The notes under the pieces are model-generated. The model was not told the DNA's origin, did not search any database, and saw nothing but the letters and a program-made list of their open reading frames with translations. A DNA stretch of 64,000 nucleotides from Desulfoscipio geothermicus (GTDB lineage: Bacteria; Bacillota; Desulfotomaculia; Desulfotomaculales; Desulfallaceae): positions 1-64,000 of the forward strand of contig JAENZP010000002.1 in assembly GCA_016841205.1 (NCBI GenBank). The letters run 5' to 3'. Below are positions 17,156 to 25,139 of the stretch, piece after piece. A program made the translations under genes and the position numbers. The first letter of the stretch is position 1. Every line of letters begins with the position of its first letter.

Positions 17156-17836
17156 CTAGGTTCTTTGCCACACTTCCAGCTGTGGGTAATATTTATAGGA
17201 CTGGCCATTACCCTTGCCAAAATAATTAAAAGCAACCAGGCAGCCTTTACTGTTAAATTGCATTTCACCCGAAGCATCCCAATGCGGGCAAGTCAATTCA
17301 TTATAAAATACGATTTGTCGCAGGCTGGGGTTACCTTCTAGAAATTCAATGAATTTATTCAATACTCCTAAAGCACGAGCCTGGTCGTCTGCGTGGTCCC
17401 AAACCCCGTATTTTCCCTCTCCCAACAAACTACGCAACAATTGAGGGTGATACAGCACTATATGATTAAAAAGCTCGATTGGCGTGATATTTAATCCAGA
17501 CCGCCAGCTCTGCAGATTCCAAAGCTTAATACGCATTCTTTTTAATGTTGCCAGAAGGGGCAATCGTTCTACTATCACCGACTTGCAATTCTCTCGCAAA
17601 ACATCAATACCATATTCTATTTGCAGGCGCTGAGCTTTTTGACCCACCAAATCAACAGCCTGAACATCGGGCTTGTCCCCAAAATACGAAAACCTTTTTC
17701 CGGCAACCAACTCGCACATTATTTTTTGAGGAATCTCCATGAGTATGTCATCAAGTATTATTCGCTCAATCATATCAAACCCAAAATCACAGCCCATCTC
17801 CAAATTGTCTTCGGTTACCCCTGCAATGTAATACAA
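17156..17836 (-). CDS. Hypothetical protein
   Basis: A 226-residue soluble protein that I cannot place in a family. It is rich in aromatic residues and has no signal or membrane segment; notable segments are GEGKYGVWDHADDQARALG and a C-terminal FNYFGKGNGQSYKYYPQLEVW. I prefer the TTG at 17836 because GGAGGTG sits 6 bases before it; the GTG at 17845 would overlap that ribosome binding site. It follows a good ribosome binding site and has normal codon use, so it is likely real. It stands alone between the HIT gene and the ferredoxin. Confidence 0.6.
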   Translation of the reverse strand: MYYIAGVTEDNLEMGCDFGFDMIERIILDDILMEIPQKIMCELVAGKRFSYFGDKPDVQAVDLVGQKAQRLQIEYGIDVLRENCKSVIVERLPLLATLKRMRIKLWNLQSWRSGLNITPIELFNHIVLYHPQLLRSLLGEGKYGVWDHADDQARALGVLNKFIEFLEGNPSLRQIVFYNELTCPHWDASGEMQFNSKGCLVAFNYFGKGNGQSYKYYPQLEVWQRT

Positions 17837-17963
17837 GCTGTTCACCTCCCATTAATATGATAAATGTTTTTGCAGTGCGTAACAACGATTTATAATGTCG
17901 CTTCATGACTTCATTTAACGACGGCCCTGACAAAATCTGCTCTGTCAAGTGAATAATTCTGAC

Positions 17964-18002
17964 AAAAAAACTAAGCTCATATCCAGTCGGATATGAGCTT
18001 AG
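17964..18002 (-). terminator. Terminator of the ferredoxin gene
   Basis: Perfect 14-bp stem (CTAAGCTCATATCC / GGATATGAGCTTAG) with a 4-nt loop, followed on the minus strand by T7, 23 bp after the ferredoxin stop. Confidence 0.95.
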
Positions 18003-18025
18003 TATATGACCATATAGTGTTTGTA

Positions 18026-18214
18026 TTATACTTCAGTAACGGAAACAGCTTCGTTCTGGCAAACGCTTACGCAGGTCTCACAGCCCAAGCAATCATTGGG
18101 GTCGCCGGCAACAGTAGCTTTATCGCCATCCATGGCCAAAATTTCAGCCGGGCAGTTATCTGCGCATTCGCCACAACCTTGGCATTTATCTTGGTCAATT
18201 TGCACCATAAACAT
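18026..18214 (-). CDS. 2[4Fe-4S] ferredoxin
   Basis: A 62-residue bacterial-type ferredoxin and low-potential electron carrier. Two CxxCxxCxxxC clusters are complete: CQGCGECADNCP and CLGCETCVSVCQ. GGGAGG lies 8 bases before the ATG. It is monocistronic with a strong terminator, as usual for abundantly made ferredoxins in anaerobes. Confidence 0.96.
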   Translation of the reverse strand: MFMVQIDQDKCQGCGECADNCPAEILAMDGDKATVAGDPNDCLGCETCVSVCQNEAVSVTEV

Positions 18215-18370
18215 GTTATGAACCTCCCTCTGTCATATAAATTTCGTGGGATTATCCCCTAATTGACCGGTTAATCAACCGGCCAAACATAATTGTACAA
18301 AACCATAACCGTCACGTCTATAGTAAAATTATACAAAGTACATAAAATAATTTGCATATCATGTGTTGCT

Positions 18371-18892
18371 TTACCCGTCTAATGTAAACTCCCACGCACA
18401 GTAGCAGCCTTCCTCGGGCTCATCCGGCGGGCAACAAATACACCGGGTATTAATGCGCGGATCAATAGCACGGGCAAAGCCGCTGTATTCCACCAGACCC
18501 GCCGACTTGCATGGAAAAAGCGGCATTTTTTTCTTTTCCCGTGCTGCCTGCACCCGGCAGGCGTTCATGCGAAAAACCAGCTTATTATCCGCCTGGCGAA
18601 TAAGTTCCTGTTTATTTAGAAAAGCGTACAGTCGAAACTGCAAAGCCATCTCCAGCGCATCCAGACCGTCCTGCTCCGGTAGATTAAGAAATTGCTTAAT
18701 CCGTTGGGCCTCAAGTGCAGTAAATTTTTCCCAAACCGCAATATCGGCTTCAATGGCTTCATCCATACCGTATTTTTTTTCCACGGCCTGGAACCACAAC
18801 CCGTCGAGTGCCAGCCAGCGTTTACTTAAATCGGTTACAAAAGCAATGAGCTGCTCCATGGGCAGACCATGGATATCTTTAATTAGCGGCAA
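18371..18892 (-). CDS. DUF6125-like cytosolic protein
   Basis: A 173-residue cytoplasmic protein resembling the DUF6125 group found in anaerobes. Landmarks are KRWLALDGLWFQAVEKKYGMDEAIEADIAVWEKFT and a Cys-rich C-terminus (CICCPPDEPEEGCYCAWEF, with a further Cys in FPCKSAG) that may hold a metal. Function is unknown. The start is taken as the TTG at 18892, eight bases after GGAGG; the TTG at 18907 overlaps that site. It lies 26 bp downstream of the uridine-kinase-like gene and is probably cotranscribed. Confidence 0.65.
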   Translation of the reverse strand: MPLIKDIHGLPMEQLIAFVTDLSKRWLALDGLWFQAVEKKYGMDEAIEADIAVWEKFTALEAQRIKQFLNLPEQDGLDALEMALQFRLYAFLNKQELIRQADNKLVFRMNACRVQAAREKKKMPLFPCKSAGLVEYSGFARAIDPRINTRCICCPPDEPEEGCYCAWEFTLDG

Positions 18893-18918
18893 AACACATT
18901 CCTCCAAGCATTCTACTG

Positions 18919-20307
18919 CTAGTAGCTGAAATATATACTATCTCCAACAAATTCCCTTAAAATAGAATTTAAAGGAACTTTGTCTACATCCACAGGCTCA
19001 AAAAACGACAATAGGTTCATGAGGCGCTCTTTAGTATCATAAAAAGGACTATCATCACGAATTTTATTTAATGTAGTCTCGGCAAATGGGCGCAAGGCGT
19101 TCACTTCATAGAGTAAATTCGAATTAAACATGACATCTGCGTCTTCCTGAAAGGGGAAGATATTTTTATCTTCCCCTTTGCGCACATTAGTCCACAGACT
19201 TAAAGTCTCTTCAGGATGGGATCCTCTGTATCGATCATCTCTTACCAATCTTCGAAGCATTCTAACTTCAGTGGTGGGCATTCTGTTGACTAAGTCGAAA
19301 TTAAGCCCGCCAAGCGCACTGACATAGACTTTGAAAAGGAGATTCCTGTTAATGGTGGGCACCAGCTTGGGGTTTAAGGCATGAATTCCTTCAATGATGA
19401 GGATTTCCGAAGGTCCCACATGCATGGTTTTTGTCTTCTTGGCCCGGCGGCTTTGAATAAAATCATGTATGGGAGTCTCAATGGTTTCTCCATTAATCAG
19501 TTGGACAAGCTGTTCCTGCAAAAGTGGCAGGTCCAGAGCCTCCAAACAATCAAAATCATATTTGCCATTTTCATCACGCGGAATTTGTTCCCTGCTTAAA
19601 TAGTAGTCATCCAAAGAAAGCGAAACTGTCTTCAAGCCATTTACCTGCAACTGGGTGGAAATCCTTTGAGCAAAAGATGTTTTACCTGATGATGAAGGCC
19701 CGGCAATAAGCAGCACACGCAAAGCGCGACGTTGTTGAAGTATCATATCCGCAATATCAGAGATTATCTTTTCATGCACGGCCTCTGCGAGACAAAGTAG
19801 TTTCAGGCTTTGGCCGGAGTTGATGTAATTATTTACATCAGAAGTGAACTCAATACCGATATTACTCAACCAGCGTTGGCTCTTTTCATAGGCGGACGCT
19901 AACATAAAAGGCGGTTCAATAGGCTTATTGTTTCTTCCGCTGGGATCACCAAAATCTATAATAAAACCGTAGGAATATGGAGTAATCGTAAATGGATCGG
20001 CCAAAGCAGTGGTAGTGTGAGCAGGGTAGATTATTTTAATCAGCATGTCGCCTACTTGATAGTGATAATAACCATCTTTACGTTCAATAAATTGGATCGG
20101 GCTATCCTGCTCAACCCATTCCCTAAGTTTTATTTCAATTTGTTTTACTTCTCTTACCGATAGCTGAGAACCAACCAGGTTACAAAAAACCCCTTCACCT
20201 ATCGAATAAGAATTTTTAAAAGCGTCATCGGGAAACAGATCATGCACGACTTTAGAGATTCCCAATTTAATAGTTTGGGTGCCTTTACGAAAATGGGTTT
20301 CGATCAT
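18919..20307 (-). CDS. Uridine kinase-like nucleoside kinase
   Basis: A 462-residue protein whose C-terminal half (about 190-400) is a phosphoribulokinase/uridine kinase domain: P-loop GPSSSGKTS, SLDDYYLSREQIPRD, and ILIIEGIHALN. The N-terminal 180 residues are an extra domain seen in the longer Firmicute/Thermotoga uridine kinase relatives, here without a clear TGS or threonyl-tRNA-synthetase-like motif. It probably phosphorylates uridine/cytidine or a related nucleoside, but the substrate is inferred only from the kinase fold. GAAGGTGAAC precedes the ATG. It heads a short unit with the DUF6125-like gene. Confidence 0.85.
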   Translation of the reverse strand: MIETHFRKGTQTIKLGISKVVHDLFPDDAFKNSYSIGEGVFCNLVGSQLSVREVKQIEIKLREWVEQDSPIQFIERKDGYYHYQVGDMLIKIIYPAHTTTALADPFTITPYSYGFIIDFGDPSGRNNKPIEPPFMLASAYEKSQRWLSNIGIEFTSDVNNYINSGQSLKLLCLAEAVHEKIISDIADMILQQRRALRVLLIAGPSSSGKTSFAQRISTQLQVNGLKTVSLSLDDYYLSREQIPRDENGKYDFDCLEALDLPLLQEQLVQLINGETIETPIHDFIQSRRAKKTKTMHVGPSEILIIEGIHALNPKLVPTINRNLLFKVYVSALGGLNFDLVNRMPTTEVRMLRRLVRDDRYRGSHPEETLSLWTNVRKGEDKNIFPFQEDADVMFNSNLLYEVNALRPFAETTLNKIRDDSPFYDTKERLMNLLSFFEPVDVDKVPLNSILREFVGDSIYFSY

Positions 20308-20428
20308 ATGTTCACCTTCATTCGGAGTTATTTGGCTATATAGAATTTCAACACAATTTTGATTATTCCTTGCAGGTATTCATTAAAATTACGCTTTGGA
20401 GTATAAAACTTAAGTTATGCCAAAGAAC

Positions 20429-21736
20429 CTACAATTTAGCAACCCACCCTTTACCGGAGAGCTTTGTCCCTATCGTTAGTGTATTGATAAAGACAGAACG
20501 GAATAAATCCCCCACCAGCGCTTTTTTAACCGGGGGCAGTTTTAAAATTCCCCCCAGCACACCCCGCATTACCCGGTGGGTAACGGCGCCGGGGTTATCA
20601 AATATATAATTTTGCAGACTTCCCCTCTCCAGACAGGACAATATATTACGCTCAAAGGTAGTTTCAGGAGGCAGCACTATGGGCCTGCGTTTTTTTAGCT
20701 GTAGTGCCCCCTGTGCACATTGCGCGGCGCATACCCCACACCCCAGGCAGATAGCTTCATCCACCCGGGCAAGCTTTCCCTCCCCCGATGCCGATAAACC
20801 AACCAAATTGATACCTTTTACCGGGCAGGCTACAGCACACATGCCGCAACCCACGCATTTTTTAGCATCCACGGCGGCGATAAAGCTGGAAGTTTTGATA
20901 AAGCCGGTATACCCGAACTTGTTGATACCCTGGAGCAAATTGCAGCAGCAAGAGCAACAGCAGCAAATAAAGGTGACATTCTTTTGCACATTGTCGGCGC
21001 AAAACACCAGGCCCAGTTCTTTACAGCGGGTCAGGTTTTCCAGCACTCGGTCGCGGCTGACCTTCGCGGCCATTTGATGTCTAATCAGGTAATCAGCTGC
21101 ATAGCCAAATGAAGTACAGGTGTCCAGTGGGGTAGAACAGGTTTTTTGACCACTATGCAGTTTCTCGTGCCGGCAGGCACAGGTACCTATTGCATACTGT
21201 TCATGGCTATCCACAATGGCCTCGGCTTTTTCATAAGGTAAAATCTCCACCACATCTTCCGGAGCCACTGCATCTATGTACGGTATAGCCCTGGCTAAGG
21301 ATATTTGCTGCCCGTCACCGGCGTTAGCCCGGTAAAAGTCGTCGTTACCCGACAGATAAGCGTAAAACAGATCGGCTGAAATCTTGGGGTTGCAATTACC
21401 GCCACTGCGCATCATGGTAAACTCGAATATACCCACCATGAGAGGGGAAGGCATGTAATAATACTGTCCCTCATGATAAAGATCCAGCACCAGCCCCTTT
21501 TCCGCCAAACCTGTCAGACTGCCCTGCAGCTTTGCCGGATCAGCACCGGTTATGCCGGCGATTCTAGCCACACTGGAAAGCATGTAGGGCATCTGCACAA
21601 CCAGGTCCGCATCCTGTTCTGAGTACAGTTCCTTGAGCACCTTGTGCAATGCCTCATTCCACGGAGACTTCACGGTAAGGTTATCAATTTTTTCACCCAG
21701 TCTGCGGTATATATCTTTGCCCGCCATGTGCCCCAT
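20429..21736 (-). CDS. 4Fe-4S protein with Cys-rich CCCC motif
   Basis: A 435-residue cytoplasmic iron-sulfur protein. The N-terminal part is helical and winged-helix-like (residues about 30-110). A central Cys-rich part contains GTCACRHEKL and FICCCCSCCCN. Two ferredoxin clusters follow: CVGCGMCAVACP and CLGCGVCAAQCA. Proteins with this layout occur in sulfate reducers and other anaerobes without known function; electron transfer or a special cluster on the CCCC segment is likely. The start is uncertain: ATG 21736 has AAAGGA ten bases before it, while the longer ATG at 21754 has no ribosome binding site and directly follows a REP copy. It seems monocistronic. Confidence 0.72.
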   Translation of the reverse strand: MGHMAGKDIYRRLGEKIDNLTVKSPWNEALHKVLKELYSEQDADLVVQMPYMLSSVARIAGITGADPAKLQGSLTGLAEKGLVLDLYHEGQYYYMPSPLMVGIFEFTMMRSGGNCNPKISADLFYAYLSGNDDFYRANAGDGQQISLARAIPYIDAVAPEDVVEILPYEKAEAIVDSHEQYAIGTCACRHEKLHSGQKTCSTPLDTCTSFGYAADYLIRHQMAAKVSRDRVLENLTRCKELGLVFCADNVQKNVTFICCCCSCCCNLLQGINKFGYTGFIKTSSFIAAVDAKKCVGCGMCAVACPVKGINLVGLSASGEGKLARVDEAICLGCGVCAAQCAQGALQLKKRRPIVLPPETTFERNILSCLERGSLQNYIFDNPGAVTHRVMRGVLGGILKLPPVKKALVGDLFRSVFINTLTIGTKLSGKGWVAKL

Positions 21737-21767
21737 GCCCAGGTATCCTTTCATGTTTTTTGTTTTT

Positions 21768-21847
21768 GGGGTCAGACCTTGACATTTGACAAATCCTTAT
21801 ACTTATCTGAAAAGTTCGCTAATTAACCCATGCATTCCTGCAAGTTT
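21768..21847 (+). repeat. REP half-element with associated tail, copy A
   Basis: Single copy of the 24-bp repeat (21768-21791) followed by a 56-bp tail that contains AAAAGTTCGCTAATTAA, CATGCA and TCCTGCAAGT. The same repeat plus tail recurs immediately afterwards, giving a direct tandem of about 80 bp. No inverted partner is present. Confidence 0.8.
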
Positions 21848-21930
21848 GGGGTCAGATCTTGACATTTGACAACTTAAACTGAACTTAAACTAAAAAGTTC
21901 GCTAATTAATTCATGCACTCCTACAAGTAA
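21848..21930 (+). repeat. REP half-element with associated tail, copy B
   Basis: Second direct copy. The repeat core carries one change (GATCTTG for GACCTTG), and the tail again has AAAAGTTCGCTAATTAA, then CATGCACTCCTACAAGT. The middle of the tail has diverged (AACTTAAACTGAACTTAAAC), so the duplication is not very recent. Confidence 0.78.
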
Positions 21931-22296
21931 TTGTTACCGCTCATTCAAAATAAAGTGCACAACCGCAAGGCATGCACGCACTCCTAGTCTAAATAGAGGA
22001 GGCATGAGGGCCAGGTTAAATTATTTTTCCCCAACCGACGTTACTACGCTAGTTGCCAGGGCTCTTCGAGCTGAATATGATAAACTATTATTATTACAGT
22101 AAAAGATAAATTTAGTATTACTATTTGAATAACAAATAAAAATGTGGTTAAGTGATAACTTAATATGAAAAACATCTTTGGAAGAGGAAAAGCTATTCGA
22201 AAGCGTCCCTCAAATAATACCGCTAACCATATCATTTAACCACTAATACAATGTGTAAAGTCAATGTAAAATCTTTTTAAACCGAGAGGTAACAAA
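21931..22296. other. Intergenic region before the HAD gene
   Basis: About 365 bp with no gene I can support. A 63-codon minus-strand frame at 22044-22235 has no ribosome binding site and a composition of AT-rich noise. The HAD gene promoter must lie here but no clear -35/-10 pair stands out. Confidence 0.4.
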
Positions 22297-22926
22297 ATGG
22301 TAAAATACGTTATTTTCGACTTCGATGGCACCATTGTGGATTCACGCTACCTTGCCGTGGAATTGCTAAATGAACTTGCCCCCAAGTATAAGCTCAAGAA
22401 AATAAAGGAAAGCGATTATGATCACCTGCGCTCGCTATCCATCCCCCAGCGATGTAAGTTCATTAATCTGCCTTTTTACAAGTTACCCCGGCTCAAGCTG
22501 GAATTAACTAATAAATACCGGCGGGCCACTTCCTCTTTGCCAATAATCGATGGCATCAAGGAAGTACTTGGTCAACTTAAGGCCGGAGGGCTGGCGCTAG
22601 GCATTATTTCATCTAACTCGGCGGATAACATTAACGCTTTTTTAACGCACAACAAAATCAGCTACTTCAATAATATCATCTCATCCGGCAGCCTGTTTGG
22701 CAAGGATAAAGCCATTAAGGATTTTTTAACCCGACAAGCTTTGCATAGCCAAGAGGTAATTTATGTGGGAGATGAATGCCGGGACATCATCGCCTGCAAA
22801 AAGAACAAGGTGCGCGTTATCGCCGTCACCTGGGGCTATGATAATGAGGAATTGCTCGCCGGCTGTCATCCCGATGCGCTCATTCGCCACCCGGTGGAAC
22901 TGGGTAAAATTATTCCCCGAAAATAA
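22297..22926 (+). CDS. HAD-superfamily hydrolase (phosphoglycolate phosphatase-like)
   Basis: A 209-residue HAD phosphatase. Motif I is FDFDGTIVDS (Asp nucleophile and acid), motif II GIISSN, motif III Lys in GKDKAIKDFL and motif IV VGDECRDIIACKK. A helical cap lies between motifs I and II, as in the Gph/PpaX group. Its substrate cannot be fixed; phosphoglycolate or pyrophosphate are usual for the group. GAGAGGT precedes the ATG. It is a single-gene unit with a GC-rich hairpin directly after the stop. Confidence 0.88.
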   Translation: MVKYVIFDFDGTIVDSRYLAVELLNELAPKYKLKKIKESDYDHLRSLSIPQRCKFINLPFYKLPRLKLELTNKYRRATSSLPIIDGIKEVLGQLKAGGLALGIISSNSADNINAFLTHNKISYFNNIISSGSLFGKDKAIKDFLTRQALHSQEVIYVGDECRDIIACKKNKVRVIAVTWGYDNEELLAGCHPDALIRHPVELGKIIPRK

Positions 22927-22929
22927 GCA

Positions 22930-22949
22930 GCACGGGTTACAGCCCGTGC
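22930..22949 (+). terminator. Hairpin after the HAD gene
   Basis: GCACGGG and CCCGTGC with a 6-nt loop, beginning 3 bp after the stop codon. There is no T-run, so it may protect the 3' end rather than terminate by itself. Confidence 0.5.
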
Positions 22950-22984
22950 GCAATATCAAACCAACATAATGAATTTTATTTAAT

Positions 22985-23644
22985 TTAAAAATCCTTTCCC
23001 TGATAGGCTCTTAAAGACAGAGCCAGGGATACCGCCATTATAACCAGTGTTAAAACTATAATATAGGTAAATATCTGCAGATCGGTTTGGGAATTAATAA
23101 ATTTGGCGGCAATTTTTACCCAGCTAGTATCCTTTTGCACGTAAATGAATTTTACCACACTCGTCAGGCCGAAGAAGAATACAAAAAACAAAATGAGGTT
23201 CAAGAATCTGGACTTGATATAGCCAAACTTAAAGTAAAAGGGGAAATAAATGCTGTTTATAAAACCTATGGCCAATAGCCCCCCGGCAAAACCTTCCGAA
23301 GAAACCGGATAAATTTTTACTGGTAAGCCCGTTAAAGCTAACAGCGTTGTTATTACCCAATAGGCTACAGTGCCTGTGACAACATATACAATAACGGATA
23401 AATATTTAGCCAGTACAATACTTGATCTTTTAATAGGTAAGCTGTTAAGCATTACATCAGCTTTGTTTTTATCATCGTAAGCACAAGAGGTTACCACCAG
23501 CATATACGTAATGGCGGTCAAGGCCGTTGGGTACATCACAAATCCGGCCCCTTGCATGGCTATGACAAAAAAAACAATGTACGCAAAACTTAAGAGAATA
23601 ATTTTCTTCTGAATTAGTATGTCTTTTAAAATCAAATTATACAT
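22985..23644 (-). CDS. ABC-2 type permease
   Basis: A 219-residue membrane protein with about six helices, the permease partner of the overlapping ATPase gene. It matches the ABC-2 permease found in GntR-linked (YtrA-type) operons: MYNLILKDILIQKKI at the start, then SCAYDDKNKADVMLNSLPIKRSSIVLAKY. It starts at ATG 23644, inside the last codons of the ATPase gene, behind AAGGGGG, which points to translational coupling. The substrate is unknown; related systems are induced by wall-active antibiotics. Confidence 0.85.
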   Translation of the reverse strand: MYNLILKDILIQKKIILLSFAYIVFFVIAMQGAGFVMYPTALTAITYMLVVTSCAYDDKNKADVMLNSLPIKRSSIVLAKYLSVIVYVVTGTVAYWVITTLLALTGLPVKIYPVSSEGFAGGLLAIGFINSIYFPFYFKFGYIKSRFLNLILFFVFFFGLTSVVKFIYVQKDTSWVKIAAKFINSQTDLQIFTYIIVLTLVIMAVSLALSLRAYQGKDF

Positions 23645-24503
23645 GTTGCCACCCCCTTGTATAAAAGAGCATAATATCCTCCAGAGCCGGTTTTTCCATG
23701 AGCACATGAGCGCCAAATAGTGCCTTGGCCTTTAGCCGGTCAGCAACCAACCCTTCAAAGCCAAACTGGTTTTCTTTAATACCAATGAATTCCTTTCTTA
23801 TGTCGTTATCCAGCAGGTCCTTACTCCCTTTGACCAAAGCGTGCTGATCCAGTAGCTGATCTTTGGCGATACTTAAAATGATCTGACCGTCATTAATGAA
23901 GGTGATAAAATCAGCTATTTTATCTAAATCTGAAGTTATGTGAGTGGAAAAGAAAACGCCTTTGTTTTCATCTTGAATCACATAAGTTAATATTTCCAGC
24001 AGCTCGTTTCTAACCACGGGATCAAGACCCGCGGTGGGTTCATCCATGATGAGCAGGTCGGCATGGTGGGATAGGGCCACCGCCAAAGAAAACTTCATTT
24101 TCATACCCTTTGACAGATCCTTAATCTTTTTTTGGGGCGGTAAATTAAAATTCGACAGGTATTTGATAAAAGCACTGTCGTCCCAGTTTGTATATAACGG
24201 GGCAATTATTTTTTTCATCTCTCGTATGGTTAACTCTTCGTAAAAGTAATTTTCTTCAAATACAAAGCCGATCTTATTTTTGATAGCCATTTCGTGCTTT
24301 AAATTGTCCAACCCGAAAACTTTAATTACCCCGCTATCTTTTTTAAGCAGGTTTAAAATAAGTTTTATCGTAGTGCTTTTACCGGCACCGTTAGGGCCAA
24401 TGAAGCCCATAATATAGCCCTTTTCCATAGTAAAACTTATGTCTTTTAAGCTAAAGTCTTTAAAGTTCTTTCTGAGCTTTGTAACTTCCAAAATTGGCTC
24501 CAA
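23637..24503 (-). CDS. ABC transporter ATP-binding protein
   Basis: A 288-residue ABC ATPase. Walker A GPNGAGKST, Q-loop region GFVFEENYF, signature LSKGMKMKFSLAVAL and Walker B LLIMDEPTAGLD are all intact, with the H-loop in FSTHITSD. The start is TTG at 24503 behind GGGGGAG. It lies 3 bp after the GntR regulator and overlaps the permease, so regulator, ATPase and permease form one operon. Confidence 0.92.
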   Translation of the reverse strand: MEPILEVTKLRKNFKDFSLKDISFTMEKGYIMGFIGPNGAGKSTTIKLILNLLKKDSGVIKVFGLDNLKHEMAIKNKIGFVFEENYFYEELTIREMKKIIAPLYTNWDDSAFIKYLSNFNLPPQKKIKDLSKGMKMKFSLAVALSHHADLLIMDEPTAGLDPVVRNELLEILTYVIQDENKGVFFSTHITSDLDKIADFITFINDGQIILSIAKDQLLDQHALVKGSKDLLDNDIRKEFIGIKENQFGFEGLVADRLKAKALFGAHVLMEKPALEDIMLFYTRGWQHV

Positions 24504-24506
24504 TTT

Positions 24507-24881
24507 CTACTCCCCCTCGTAAAACAGTTTGAGCATTTGTTGTAATTGCTCAAAGGATAAATGCATAGATTTAGCGGCCACCACTGCTTCCAGCAGTTTT
24601 TCTTCCACTATTTGCAGCCTTTTTTCACGGAGCAGCTCTTTGTTTTCCGCTGCTACATAAGAACCCTTACCCGGCACGGTAACAATAAAACCTTCCTTTT
24701 CCAGCTCGTCATAGGCCCGCTTGGTGGTAATAACACTGATTTGTAATTCTTTGGCTAGATTTCTGATTGATGGTAAAGGGTCGGCATCCACCAGTTCACC
24801 TTTCATAATTTCTTCTTTGATTTGAGAAACGATCTGCTCATAAATAGGTAAACTGGAGGAGTTGGAAATAATAATATGCAT
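24507..24881 (-). CDS. GntR-family regulator (YtrA type)
   Basis: A 124-residue transcription factor: N-terminal winged helix (LPIYEQIVSQIKEEIMKGEL ... LPSIRNLAKELQISVITTKRAYDELEKEGFI) and a short YtrA-type C-terminal helical tail without ligand domain. Such regulators repress the ABC operon they head. ATG 24881 has AAGGGATG upstream; the frame start at 24905 is unsupported. A perfect palindrome upstream (24916-24934) is the likely operator. Confidence 0.92.
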   Translation of the reverse strand: MHIIISNSSSLPIYEQIVSQIKEEIMKGELVDADPLPSIRNLAKELQISVITTKRAYDELEKEGFIVTVPGKGSYVAAENKELLREKRLQIVEEKLLEAVVAAKSMHLSFEQLQQMLKLFYEGE

Positions 24882-24915
24882 GGTAAGACATCCCTTCAAT
24901 ACCACTGATCATTCC

Positions 24916-24934
24916 GTATATACACAATATATAC
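24916..24934. promoter_or_regulatory. GntR operator candidate
   Basis: GTATATA, 5-nt spacer CACAA, TATATAC: a perfect inverted repeat 35 bp upstream of the gntR start, with the size and position expected for autoregulation by a YtrA-type repressor. Confidence 0.7.
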
Positions 24935-25000
24935 AGTAATAACAGCTTTGTCAATAGTACATGAAAGATTTCATTGCATGTTAAAGAGTACGGGCAACAT

Positions 25001-25045
25001 AAAAAGGCTAAGCTATCACATAAAGTCGACAGCTTAGTCTTTTTC
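25001..25045 (-). terminator. Terminator after pepF
   Basis: AAAAAGGCTAAGCT pairs with AGCTTAGTCTTTTT around a loop, with A and T tails on either strand. It lies 95 bp beyond the pepF stop and upstream of the GntR operon, insulating the two. Confidence 0.75.
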
Positions 25046-25139
25046 TAAGACCTGTATTATAATTGCATAGCGCATTTCTTGATGTTCATCTTTAAAAAAG
25101 AGGTAGCCAATGATGATAGAAATATGTTAACGTCTCCAA

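Noticed and set aside
22044-22235. 63-codon minus-strand frame
   Set aside because: AT-rich noise without a ribosome binding site or family match.
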